Program-made: the position numbers and the translations under genes
Source of the DNA: an uncultured Pseudomonadota bacterium
Lineage (GTDB): Bacteria > Myxococcota_A > UBA796 > SXON01
DNA length: 64,000 nucleotides
Assembly: GCA_903875225.1 (NCBI GenBank)
Contig: CAIQVJ010000125.1
Span: 1 to 64,000 of the forward strand
Direction of reading: 5' to 3'
The notes under the pieces: generated by a model
What the model saw: the letters and a program-made list of their open reading frames with translations, nothing else
What the model was told of the DNA's origin: nothing
Database searches by the model: none
Shown here: piece by piece, positions 17,796-26,938 of the stretch
How the letters are laid out: the number at the start of each line of letters is the position of its first letter
Position numbering within the stretch: position 1 is the stretch's first letter

Positions 17796-20369
17796 CTACC
17801 CGATCCGCGTCGGTGGCTCGCGCCAGACGCCGCGCCCGGCCTGTCGGCCCCGCCGGCCCAACCCGGCCACAAGAGCCAACGCCACCATCCCGACCCACGA
17901 CGGCTCGCCAGCCCCTGCGCCCGCGCAGCCACAGCCCTTGCCGCTCGGGAGCTTCGGCGCACACGGCGGGTCGTTCCCGTCACAGTCGTCGTCGATCAGG
18001 TTGCCACAGACCTCGGCCGCGCCCGGATGGCGGCTGGCATCGCCGTCGTCGCAGTCTGTGGTGCAGGCCACGCCGTCCGAATCGCCGTCCTGGCCCTCGC
18101 AGACCCCGGGGCCGTCCGAGATCCGGTAGTCCCAGATCCCGCGTCCATAGGTCCCGAACCGGATCGTGTCCTCACCGGGGAGGGCCTCGGCGCTCCAATA
18201 GATCGTGATCGGGGCCTCGTTCCCGGTGATGTCCACCCAGGCGGCATCGCCCGGGGCGCGGGAGTAGGCGGCCGTCTCGGTGCCGACGAACACGGTGCCG
18301 TCGCGGGACTCGGCGAGGGCGTACGCGGTCGTGGCGGGCAGCCCCTCCCCCCAGGGCTCAAAGGTGGCGCCGCCATCCGTGGATCGGTACACCACGGAGC
18401 CCTGGTAGGCGGAGCCCGCGACGTACACCGTGTTCGGGTCCACCCCCGAAGCGACGAGGGCACTCCCGTAGTACATGCTCTCCGTGGTCGTGGTGCCCGT
18501 GCCCCGGGTCCACGTCAGGCCGTGATCGGTCGAGGCGAACACCGCGCCCAGGCTCGTGGCAGCCCACATGTGGTCGGGGTCCAGCGGCGACGATGCGAGC
18601 GCCGAGAGGTACCCCCGACCAAAGTCCTGATCGGTGGCAACAGCGCCCGTCCAGACACCGGATGTGTAGACGTACCGGTACAGTTTGCTGGCGCACAGCC
18701 AGAAGTCGTCGGGGGCGGACGGATCGGCCAGGATCGTTGGGATCCAACTGTACGACTCGCCCTCGGGTAGCTCGACGTAGCCGGCGAACCCGGGGTCGTC
18801 CTCCCCGTCGTAGACGAGCACGTAGCCAGGGTATACGCTGAACACCCGCCGGTGCGTGTGGTCACCCGAGGTGAGGTGCCCGTAGTCACCGGAGAGCAGT
18901 TGCTCGAAATCCAGGGCGTCGCCCGTGTTGTCCTGGGTGTTGGTCGCCTGGATGCCCTGGTCCTGGGCGCCCGCCATCACGTGGTCCGGGTTCGCGACAG
19001 AGGTGAGCGTCGAGTAGTACTGGCTCACGCGCATCCCCGAGAGGGAGAGGTTGGAAACGCGGCGCAGCGCATTGGTCGAGACGTACACTCCCCCGTGGGA
19101 GTTCAGGTACCAGGCCTCGCCCCCGGCGTCGTCCGGGACGACGTCGATCCCCATGATGTCGGCGTGCAGGTATTTCCCGGGGTTCCCGTAGTAGTCCTCC
19201 CATGAATTCTGGCGGTCGAACCCCTCCCCCCCGTCGTCGCTCTTCCACAGCTCCACGCCGCCGTAGGCCACGAGCCCGGCGTCGGTCGTCGAGGCGTTCA
19301 ACGCCCCATAGTAGTCGGAGATCCCCTCGAGCTCGGTCCACGATCCCCCCCCGTCGTCGGACCGGAAGAGTTGGATCTGCGACCGGGAGTCGTACTGCAC
19401 CGACCAGAGCGTCGGCGCGCCCGCCTCGGACCCCACGAGCTGGCCCTGGTGGTGACCGGAGCCCGTGGAGGCCAGATCGGTCCACGTCTCCCCCTCGTCC
19501 ATGCTCACCGAGAGTTGGTCCCCATCGAGCAGGTACACCGGGTTCGGGTCACCCTCGGTGATGGGGCCTGTTCGGGGCACCCACAGGTCGCCTGCGTGCG
19601 CGAGGTCGTGGACCGGGACGAACGTCCCGCCACCGTCCGTCGATCGGTACATCGAGTACCCGGTGGCCCCGCCCGCGAGCAGGTACAGCGTGTGCGAGCC
19701 ATCGCTCGATTGGGTGAGGCGCAACGTGGACGTGAAGCCGACGCCATCCGGAAATCGCGAGGCGGACCAGGTGGCCCCATCGTCCCGACTCCAATTGATC
19801 CCCGCGGCGACGTCTCCGGTGATGGAGTTGACCGAGTCGCTGTCGGTCCCCGCGACGATCACGTCGGGATCGCCCTCGTCCCCGCCGCCCACCGTCGCAG
19901 GGATCAGCTCCAGCCACTGGGCGCCCCCGTACAGGTTGTCCCCCACCGGCTCCCAATCCCCACCATCCAGCGAGCCCTTCCAGATGCCGCCGAGATCGCT
20001 GCCCGCGTAGAGCAGGGTCCCATCGCTTGAGGGGCGCGTGATGTGCATGCTCCCGGCCTGGTTCCAGCTCCCGCGCTCCGCCCACCTCGAACCCGCGCCC
20101 TGGCCAACGCGGGTGAGGGCGGCCCGCTTCTTCATCTGGTCGAGGCCGTTCCGTGCCTCCACCCCGCGCCAGTCGACGCCGGGCGGGTGGCGGTGCAGCT
20201 CCTCGATCCATGCCGCGCGACCGGCGTGGCTCCGCTGTTCGGCGCCCTCGTCCAGCAGGTTGCCGGTGGGGCGCGGGATGGGACGGGCCGCCGGCGGCTC
20301 CGGCTCGCGCAGCGGCCCCACCGACGATGTGCGCGTGCAGGCGGAGAGCAGGAGAGGGAGCAGGATCAT
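17796..20369 (-). CDS. BNR/VPS10-repeat propeller lipoprotein with Asp-rich and MYXO-CTERM-like tail
   Basis: An 857-residue protein. A lipoprotein signal (ILLPLLLSAC) precedes a long beta-propeller region with many S-x-D-x-G-x-T-[WF] Asp-boxes (RSDDGGGSW, KSDDGGEGF, STDHGLTW, RSTDGGATF) typical of sialidase/BNR and sortilin-type propellers. About residues 790-830 hold a MopE-type Asp-rich motif (DSDGVACTTDCDDGDASRHPG). The last 35 residues have GCGCAGAGAG, a hydrophobic helix and Arg residues, like MYXO-CTERM tails. Binding or glycan-hydrolase activity is possible; the sialidase Arg triad and Tyr nucleophile could not be confirmed. It lies upstream of the CotH gene, nine bases apart. Confidence 0.75.
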   Translation of the reverse strand: MILLPLLLSACTRTSSVGPLREPEPPAARPIPRPTGNLLDEGAEQRSHAGRAAWIEELHRHPPGVDWRGVEARNGLDQMKKRAALTRVGQGAGSRWAERGSWNQAGSMHITRPSSDGTLLYAGSDLGGIWKGSLDGGDWEPVGDNLYGGAQWLELIPATVGGGDEGDPDVIVAGTDSDSVNSITGDVAAGINWSRDDGATWSASRFPDGVGFTSTLRLTQSSDGSHTLYLLAGGATGYSMYRSTDGGGTFVPVHDLAHAGDLWVPRTGPITEGDPNPVYLLDGDQLSVSMDEGETWTDLASTGSGHHQGQLVGSEAGAPTLWSVQYDSRSQIQLFRSDDGGGSWTELEGISDYYGALNASTTDAGLVAYGGVELWKSDDGGEGFDRQNSWEDYYGNPGKYLHADIMGIDVVPDDAGGEAWYLNSHGGVYVSTNALRRVSNLSLSGMRVSQYYSTLTSVANPDHVMAGAQDQGIQATNTQDNTGDALDFEQLLSGDYGHLTSGDHTHRRVFSVYPGYVLVYDGEDDPGFAGYVELPEGESYSWIPTILADPSAPDDFWLCASKLYRYVYTSGVWTGAVATDQDFGRGYLSALASSPLDPDHMWAATSLGAVFASTDHGLTWTRGTGTTTTESMYYGSALVASGVDPNTVYVAGSAYQGSVVYRSTDGGATFEPWGEGLPATTAYALAESRDGTVFVGTETAAYSRAPGDAAWVDITGNEAPITIYWSAEALPGEDTIRFGTYGRGIWDYRISDGPGVCEGQDGDSDGVACTTDCDDGDASRHPGAAEVCGNLIDDDCDGNDPPCAPKLPSGKGCGCAGAGAGEPSWVGMVALALVAGLGRRGRQAGRGVWREPPTRIG

Positions 20370-20420
20370 GGGGGCAGGAGGGCACCTATCGCCCGCGGCG
20401 GGCGGCGGCGGGCCACGACC

Positions 20421-23021
20421 CTACAGGTACCCCCGGAGCCCGCTGACCAGGTCCTCCTCGGCCGCCGCGACGTCCGCCCGCTCAAAGGGGAGATCACCCA
20501 GGGCAGCGTCGACCTCACCGGTCGGGCCCTCGACCGTGACGACCTCGTGGCCCGAACACGCGGCCGCCCGGGCCGCGATCTGGGAGGCGGTCACCTCCGA
20601 GCCCGCCGCGAGGTCGCCATCCTCCAGGAGCCACCCCGCCATCCCGGCGAGCGACCACCGGTCGGGGACCGCACCGGCCGCAAGCCGGTCCTGGACGCCT
20701 GTGATCCGCGTGGCGTCCACACTACCAGCGGCGATGGGCGCGACGGCACCGAACAGCGTCTCGAGCCCCTCACGCACGCCGACGAGGGGGGTCTCGACCT
20801 CCGCTTCGAGGAACATCGCATCCCCACGCCCCCGACGAAGCCGGATCCGCGGCGAGTAGGTGAGCCCGCGCTCGACCCGCAGGTGACTGAAAACCGCGCT
20901 CCGGACCAGCTCCCGGAGCACGGCACCCTCGGCCGAGCCCCGAGCGCTGGCCCCGACCGGACAAGCCAGGGTGATCCGGCCGAGCGTGCGGTTGGGATCA
21001 TCCACCACCAGGATCCGGCGGGGGCCAGCCGGAGAGGGCGCCTGCAGGTCGGGCAGCGCGGCGGCAGCGGCCGGACTCCAGGCCCCGAAGCCCGCCTTCA
21101 CCACATCCCGCGTGTGGGCGGTGTCGATGTGGCCCACGACCACGAGCGTGGCGCTCTGGGGCCGGACCATCCGGAGGAGCCAGTCGTGCACCGTGCTGTC
21201 GCCGACGGTGTCCCAGGCGTCGACCGTGGCGAGCCCGCTGGGACTGGAAGCGTCCACGCCAGCCCAGAGCAGCGTCACCGCCCACCACGCGTGATCGGTC
21301 GCCGACTGCCGAAGGTGCGACGCGAACCCCCGGGTGGCCTCGTCGACCCGCTCCGGGTCCGCCCGGAGGTGCGCGACCCAGGCCGCGAGACTCGCGAGGG
21401 TGGAATCTGCGGCCTCGGCCGGCACCGTGCCGCCCAGCACCCGGGACCCTCCGACCATCGAGGTGCCGATGCCAGAGAGCGCGGCGCCGGTATCCCAGGG
21501 CAGGTCCTCCTTGTCGGTGACCGCCGCGCTCCAGGCCAGCGCCGTGAGCCCGGGGAGCGGATCCCGGGCGGCGGTGTCCGGGATCGCGAGCCCGACACGC
21601 ACGGCCGAGGTGTCGCCCCAGGGGAGCAGCACCACCGAGAGCCCGTTCGGCAGGACGAATCGTTCGATGGCTCGGGGGGCCGCCTGGACGATCGGAGGTG
21701 CAGGAGCGGCGGACGAACCGGAGGCCGAACCGCCTCCGAAACCGGGCGGCCAGGCGGCGTCCGGCTTCCCCCGGTGCGTGATCACGGCCGCCATCCCCTC
21801 CTCACGGATCCAGCGCCCGAGCGCCTCGATGGTGGAGTCGGAGGTGAGCGATTCGAGCCGGTGCTCGTAGGCCTCGGCAGGCGCCCGGGAGGCCCCGAGG
21901 TGGATCAACTCGTCGAACCTCTCCCTCGCCTCGCTGTCGAGCAACGAGAGCGCGTCCGCGCCGAGGCGGAATTCGAACGCACTCCGCGTGCGCCACTCGC
22001 CGAAGCCCGCCTTGCTCCGAAGCGCTGCGCTCGCGGACGCGAAGCGCTGCTCGAGCCCGGACATGCCGGAGGCCCGGGCGCGCTCGCGGATGTCGGCCAC
22101 CAGCCGCTCGGCAGAGGCGTCCTCGGAGACCGGCCGTCTGCAGAGCAATACGCTCGCGGCCCGGCCGGGCACGACCTCACACGTCGACCGCAAGCCTGCC
22201 ACGCTGCGGGCGGCGCCGGTGAGCAGGTCGATCTCCGGCAGCACGTCCCGCGACGGCAGCGCCCAGGCCAGCCAGACCGCGTCCTCCCGACCGGGGAGAT
22301 CCGGTGTGTCCACGTCCGCGAGGGAGGGCTCCAGCACGGGCGTCGGACGCTGCAGGCATCGTGCCTCTGCCATTCCGCCCCCCCACGCCGCATGGGCTTC
22401 CACCCTGGCCCGGATCTCGTCGGCGACGACGTCCCCTCGGACGATCAAGGTGGTGTTCGCCGGCTGCCACCAGGACCTGGCGAGCGCCGAGAGCTGGTCG
22501 GGAGTCCAGGCCGTGGTGGGGTTCGACCACGCCCGGCGATACGGGTGCTCGGCGGGAAAGACCCGCTGCGCAAGCGCGTCCAGCACGAACCGGCCACCCG
22601 CACCACGGAGGTCTGCTTCCACGCCGATGATCGCCTCCTCGGAGGCGACGTCGCTGGCGTCCACCCCCGCGAGTGGGGCGGTCATCCGCGCGGCCTCGTC
22701 GTCGAGCAGCGCCCCGGCGAACGATGCGTGCGCCTCGGTCGCGAAGCGGGTGTCGTCCGGCGTGGTCTGGGCGTTCCAGGTGGCGCCGATGGACTCGAAC
22801 CAGGTGCTCCGATCCTGCGCACCGTGGTCCCCCCGGAACCAGAGGTGCTCGAGCAGGTGGGCAGCCCCGGAGGCGCCCGGGAGCGCGGTGCCGCCCTCGA
22901 TGAAGGTGGAAACGGACACCTCGGGGAGCCGGTGGTCCTCCTCCACCCGCAGGTGGAAGCCGGAGGGATAGCATACGTCGAGGGCGGCGGCGGGCGGAAC
23001 GGACAGCAGGAGTGTGAGCAC
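20421..23021 (-). CDS. M16 (insulinase/pitrilysin) family peptidase, exported
   Basis: An 866-residue two-lobed peptidase with a signal sequence (MLTLLLSVPPAAA, GTG start at 23021). The inverted zinc site HLLEH is at residues 55-59. The third Glu ligand is expected about 70-80 residues later, in the segment ASEEAIIGVEADLRG. The C-terminal lobe (from about residue 440) lacks a second zinc site, as usual for the inactive half of M16 proteins. It probably degrades peptides in the periplasm or outside the cell. It lies in the long minus-strand run, 59 bp after the M1-like peptidase gene and 51 bp before the BNR gene. Confidence 0.88.
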   Translation of the reverse strand: MLTLLLSVPPAAALDVCYPSGFHLRVEEDHRLPEVSVSTFIEGGTALPGASGAAHLLEHLWFRGDHGAQDRSTWFESIGATWNAQTTPDDTRFATEAHASFAGALLDDEAARMTAPLAGVDASDVASEEAIIGVEADLRGAGGRFVLDALAQRVFPAEHPYRRAWSNPTTAWTPDQLSALARSWWQPANTTLIVRGDVVADEIRARVEAHAAWGGGMAEARCLQRPTPVLEPSLADVDTPDLPGREDAVWLAWALPSRDVLPEIDLLTGAARSVAGLRSTCEVVPGRAASVLLCRRPVSEDASAERLVADIRERARASGMSGLEQRFASASAALRSKAGFGEWRTRSAFEFRLGADALSLLDSEARERFDELIHLGASRAPAEAYEHRLESLTSDSTIEALGRWIREEGMAAVITHRGKPDAAWPPGFGGGSASGSSAAPAPPIVQAAPRAIERFVLPNGLSVVLLPWGDTSAVRVGLAIPDTAARDPLPGLTALAWSAAVTDKEDLPWDTGAALSGIGTSMVGGSRVLGGTVPAEAADSTLASLAAWVAHLRADPERVDEATRGFASHLRQSATDHAWWAVTLLWAGVDASSPSGLATVDAWDTVGDSTVHDWLLRMVRPQSATLVVVGHIDTAHTRDVVKAGFGAWSPAAAAALPDLQAPSPAGPRRILVVDDPNRTLGRITLACPVGASARGSAEGAVLRELVRSAVFSHLRVERGLTYSPRIRLRRGRGDAMFLEAEVETPLVGVREGLETLFGAVAPIAAGSVDATRITGVQDRLAAGAVPDRWSLAGMAGWLLEDGDLAAGSEVTASQIAARAAACSGHEVVTVEGPTGEVDAALGDLPFERADVAAAEEDLVSGLRGYL

Positions 23022-23080
23022 GCGAAACTCTACAACAACGCCTGCAAAAGGTCACCGTCCCGGCTGGACGGCCGCAGCGC

Positions 23081-24460
23081 TCAGCGCTGGTGCGTGCGAC
23101 ACCGGTTGGCGTAGTCCTGCGGGCACTCGAGGGTGCGCAGCCATTCGGTGATCAGGCCCTCGATCGCGGCCTTGTCCGAGGGCGAGGCCTTCGACTCGAT
23201 CACGTCGATCATGTCCTGCATCCGGGCCGCCTTGCCCACGTGCGCAGCGTAGAACTCGCGGATGGCGTCGTCTACGACGTCCTCCCCGATCAGGTCGGCG
23301 ACCTCCTCGTAGAAGCACGCGCCCTTCATGTACGGCGCGAGCGACCACAGGGCATCGTTCTCGAAATCGATCTCGTTGCAGGTCTCGTCCGGGAGCACGA
23401 TCGTGTTCACCAGGGTGGGGTCGCCCGAGTGCCCCTGGCAGATCGGGGTGAGGAAGTCGTCGACATAGTAGGACCACTCGTTCGGCCCATCCACGTGTTC
23501 GAGCGCGTGCGCCGCGATGTACGTGGTCGTGCCTTCGGAGAGCACGAAGTCCTCCCAGCAGGCGACCCGCACGCCGTCGCCGAACCACCCGTGAGCGGCC
23601 TCGTGCACCTGGGCCTCTTCGTCGTCGAAGTCGAACTTTGCGACATGGAAGTAGGGATGGTGCTCCATGCCGCCCCAGGAGTCGCTGCCCCAGTCCACCT
23701 CGACCGTGCCTGCATCCGGGCCGAACGCGTAGGGGCCGTAGGTCTGCTCGAAGTAGTCGAACGCGCCGACGAGATGGGCGGTGCCCGCCCTGGCATCCTC
23801 CAGGCCGCTCCCCTCCGGCAGGTACCAGGCATGCAACGCGGTGCCTGCGGTGGTTGTCCCCAGATCGAGCTTCGTGTAGTCGCCCACCGCCACTGCGGCC
23901 ATGTAGGCCGGGCCGTCGCCGTACGTGTTGGTGGGGAAGACCGCCGTGAGCGCCGGGTCCACGCCGACGACGTTCATCGTGAAGGTGACCCCGTCCTCGA
24001 GCGCGGGGTTGCAGGGGAACAGGTTGCTGCAGTAGTACGGCCAGATGAAGCTGACGCCGAGCAGCGGCATCCAGCCGTCGAACTGGGCCGGGGTCCGGGT
24101 GGGGAACGCGTAGTCGACGACGACGGTCACCGTGTCCACGCTGCCGGGCGCCGCGACCGACAGGTTGCCGTCCACCACGTCGGCCGCCACCTCCGTGCCG
24201 TCGACCGTCACGCGGGACAGCGTCAAGCCGGCGACGTCCAGGGTGACCTTGCCCGCCCCGGGCCGTACGACGAGCGTGGCGCGCCCTGTCAATGCGCCAA
24301 GGTCGAGCGCGAGGTCGGTCGTGAGGATGTCCTGCGTGGCGGCTCCCGCGGCGGAGTCATCCGGCCCGACCGGCTCACCCTTTCCGGAGCAGGCAGCGGT
24401 CACCAGGAGCGCGCAGACCGTGGAGAAGCGCAGGGGCGAGCAAAGGGAGCGGAGGATCAT
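23081..24460 (-). CDS. M1-like (gluzincin) metallopeptidase lipoprotein
   Basis: A 459-residue protein when started at ATG 24460, just ahead of a lipoprotein signal (STVCALLVTAAC). A 27-residue longer version from 24541 would bury the signal. The N-terminal half is the M1 beta-saddle domain. The catalytic zinc motif HEAAH is at 286-290 with Glu309, an exact HExxH-x18-E spacing. The GAMEN exopeptidase motif appears as WGGMEHHP. The C-terminal helical domain is short, so this is a compact M1 member. The predicted role is an extracellular or periplasmic aminopeptidase working beside the M16 peptidase downstream. Confidence 0.85.
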   Translation of the reverse strand: MILRSLCSPLRFSTVCALLVTAACSGKGEPVGPDDSAAGAATQDILTTDLALDLGALTGRATLVVRPGAGKVTLDVAGLTLSRVTVDGTEVAADVVDGNLSVAAPGSVDTVTVVVDYAFPTRTPAQFDGWMPLLGVSFIWPYYCSNLFPCNPALEDGVTFTMNVVGVDPALTAVFPTNTYGDGPAYMAAVAVGDYTKLDLGTTTAGTALHAWYLPEGSGLEDARAGTAHLVGAFDYFEQTYGPYAFGPDAGTVEVDWGSDSWGGMEHHPYFHVAKFDFDDEEAQVHEAAHGWFGDGVRVACWEDFVLSEGTTTYIAAHALEHVDGPNEWSYYVDDFLTPICQGHSGDPTLVNTIVLPDETCNEIDFENDALWSLAPYMKGACFYEEVADLIGEDVVDDAIREFYAAHVGKAARMQDMIDVIESKASPSDKAAIEGLITEWLRTLECPQDYANRCRTHQR

Positions 24461-24547
24461 GGCCGGGGCTACCCCGACGGACCAACGACCGCAACTCACG
24501 GTCCCGACGAGAGCCGGGGGACCGACTTCGGGCCGCGGCACCGCTCG

Positions 24548-26935
24548 CTACCGCCTCCGCTCCCGGAACTCGGGCGGCTCCGCCTCGAGCGGGTTCTCCG
24601 GCCACATCTGGCGCGGGTACCGCCGCATGAGCTCCCGACGGATGCCCGGCCAGTGGTTCTTCCAGAACCCGGCCAGATCCCCCGTGATCTGCACCGGACG
24701 CTGGTTCGGCGCGAGCAGGTGCAGGACCAGGGGCCGGTCGCCGGCGAGCACCGGGCTGCGGGCGAGGCCGAAGAAGTCCTGCATCCGCGACGCGATGTAG
24801 GGATCCTGGTCCGGGGGGTAGGTGATCGGCGTGCGCTTGCGGTTGCCCAACGGCACGGCCGAGGGGGCGAGCCGGTCGACCAGCGCGAGATCGATGGTCC
24901 GGCCGATGACCGCTATCAGCGAGACCCCGCCCAGATCGGCGAACGATCGGGAGCCCGCACAGGCAGCGTGGACGACGCTGTCGAGGTCCACCTCGGCGAG
25001 ATCCACGCCCACGCGTCGCAGCCAGGCGATGCGCGACACGAGGGCGCTCGCGGCGTCCCAGTCGGGAAATACCTTGTGGGCGACGGCGGCGACCTCTGAG
25101 GCCAGCACCTTCGACACCTCGACCGGGTCCCCCGGGCCGGGCCCCTCGTCCAGCACCAGCTCGCCAAACCGCAGCTGTTCGACGACCTCGACGCGTGTTC
25201 CCGCCCAGCGCATGACCGCTCTCACCTCCGCCCGGTCGAGCAGCCACTCGTCGGGCACCCTCGTGATCCGCCGGGCGCGCGCACCCATCGCCGCCTTCTC
25301 GACGTCGGGCACCACGACGAACCCATCCCCGCCGGGCGTCGCGGGGTCCACCTGCGCGCTCCCCCCCTCGGCAAAGACAACGCGCCCCCCCCGCCGCTCC
25401 CCCACACGGTCCGGGAACCCTGCCAGGAGGGCGAGGACCAGCGCACCCGCGGGGTCCTGCGCCCGCCGCCCCCCGTCGCGCACGGCGGCCGCAAGCTGCT
25501 TGCGCTCCTGGGCGGCGTGCCCACCCAGCCGCGCCCCGTCCAGCGCCCGACTCACCGGATCCTCGGGCCGACCGGTCCGCTCGCCGAGCAGCGCGACCAG
25601 GGTGGCCGCCTCGTCACCCACGCCGCGCGCAGCCCCTTCCACCAGCACGCGCGCCAGGCGGGGCGACGTCGGGAGGCCGAGCATCGCTTCGCCGACCACC
25701 GTGCGGCCATCGTCGTCCACCGCGCCGAGCCTGCGGAGCAGCGTGCCCGCGGCACGCCAGCCTGCCGCCGGCGGGGCATCGAGCCAGGGCAGGTCCTCGC
25801 CCCAGGTCTCGAGCGCCACACCCGAGAGATCGATCCGGTGCAGCTCGGGCAGCAGCGCGGCGGGGCGCTGATCGTAGTCGGTGTACAGGCGAAAACACAC
25901 GCCCGGCCCGAGGCGCCCGGCCCGGCCCGCACGCTGGTCGGCAGAAGCGCGGGAGATCGGCTGGAGCGTGAGGGTGGACATGCCCGACCACGGGTCATGC
26001 CCCGCGATCCGCGCCAGCCCCGTGTCGACGACGACGCCGACCCCCTCCACCGTGACGCTGGTCTCGGCCACGTTGGTCGCGAGCACCACGCGGGGTCGAC
26101 CGTCTGCGCGCAGCGCGGCGTCCTGCGCGGCGCTGTCGAGCTCACCGTGCAGCGGCAGGACGGTCGCGTCGATCTTCGGGTCGGCCCGAAGGATCTCGGC
26201 GCAGCGCTCGATCTCTCCGACCCCGGGCAGGAACACGAGCACGGTCTGCAGGGCCGTGCCCGCGGAGACCGCGAGGCCCGCGGAGACCGCGGTGCGCACC
26301 TGCTCGACGAGCGGGCGCTCGTCCTTGCGAAGAAAGGGGCGGATTTCCACCGGAAAACGCCGGGCCTCCGCGCGGACGACGGGAGCGTCGAGTGCACGGC
26401 CCAGGGCGGCAGCGTCGAGGGTGGCGGACATCACCACCAGCCGAAGATCCGGGCGGGAAGCGGCTCTCAGGGCCCGGACACGCGCAAGCGCGAGGTCGGT
26501 GTGGACGCTGCGCTCGTGGAACTCGTCGAGCACGACCGTGTGGATGGCCGAGCGGGGCGAGCCCCCGCTCAAGTCCCGATCTGCGAGGAACCTGCGCCCG
26601 AGGAGCGCCTCGGTGACGTACATCACCCGCGTGGAGGCAGACTCGGCGCGCTCGAAGCGCACGGCGAAGCCAACGGCCTGGCCGGGCGCCTGCCCCAGGG
26701 AGCGGGCCACGAAGGTGGCGGAGGCCCGCGCGGCGATCCGCCGCGGCTCGAGGACCCAGACCTGGCCGGCGATCCCGGCATCCCTCGCCCGGTCGGCGAG
26801 GAAGATCGGCACCCTCGTGCTCTTGCCCGTGCCCGGCGGTGCCTCCACCACGACGACGCCGTGCTGGTCGAGCGCTTCCGCGATGTCCGCGAGGACGGCG
26901 TCGATCGGAAACAGGTCGAGCGGTGCGGGCGCCAG
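24548..26935 (-). CDS. hrpB: ATP-dependent helicase HrpB, apparent CTG start
   Basis: A DEAH-box RNA helicase-like protein, about 795 residues from CTG 26935. Walker A is APPGTGKST, Walker B DEFH, motif III SATLD, and motif VI QRAGRAGRLGPG. The C-terminal HrpB domain ends with the family's YPRQMWPENP-type sequence. The nearest GTG (26851) starts inside motif I's beta-strand and would remove the family's N-terminal PIDAVLADIAEAL segment, which is plainly encoded upstream. The only in-frame candidates there are CTG codons. CTG 26935 has GAGGG seven bases upstream. The in-frame TGA of the upstream exchanger gene lies one codon before it. Physiological role of HrpB is poorly known. Confidence 0.9.
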   Translation of the reverse strand: MAPAPLDLFPIDAVLADIAEALDQHGVVVVEAPPGTGKSTRVPIFLADRARDAGIAGQVWVLEPRRIAARASATFVARSLGQAPGQAVGFAVRFERAESASTRVMYVTEALLGRRFLADRDLSGGSPRSAIHTVVLDEFHERSVHTDLALARVRALRAASRPDLRLVVMSATLDAAALGRALDAPVVRAEARRFPVEIRPFLRKDERPLVEQVRTAVSAGLAVSAGTALQTVLVFLPGVGEIERCAEILRADPKIDATVLPLHGELDSAAQDAALRADGRPRVVLATNVAETSVTVEGVGVVVDTGLARIAGHDPWSGMSTLTLQPISRASADQRAGRAGRLGPGVCFRLYTDYDQRPAALLPELHRIDLSGVALETWGEDLPWLDAPPAAGWRAAGTLLRRLGAVDDDGRTVVGEAMLGLPTSPRLARVLVEGAARGVGDEAATLVALLGERTGRPEDPVSRALDGARLGGHAAQERKQLAAAVRDGGRRAQDPAGALVLALLAGFPDRVGERRGGRVVFAEGGSAQVDPATPGGDGFVVVPDVEKAAMGARARRITRVPDEWLLDRAEVRAVMRWAGTRVEVVEQLRFGELVLDEGPGPGDPVEVSKVLASEVAAVAHKVFPDWDAASALVSRIAWLRRVGVDLAEVDLDSVVHAACAGSRSFADLGGVSLIAVIGRTIDLALVDRLAPSAVPLGNRKRTPITYPPDQDPYIASRMQDFFGLARSPVLAGDRPLVLHLLAPNQRPVQITGDLAGFWKNHWPGIRRELMRRYPRQMWPENPLEAEPPEFRERRR

Positions 26936-26938
26936 GCT

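Noticed and set aside
16155..18770. Long plus-strand ORF of 871 codons opposite the CotH and BNR genes
   Set aside because: It is an antisense shadow in GC-rich DNA. The minus-strand proteins have clear domains and signal peptides; this frame has Arg/Val/His-rich composition and no motif.
20043..23114. Plus-strand ORF of 1023 codons opposite the M16 gene
   Set aside because: Shadow of the minus-strand M16 peptidase and the 5' part of the BNR gene; low-complexity Arg/Gly/His composition and no ribosome-binding site.
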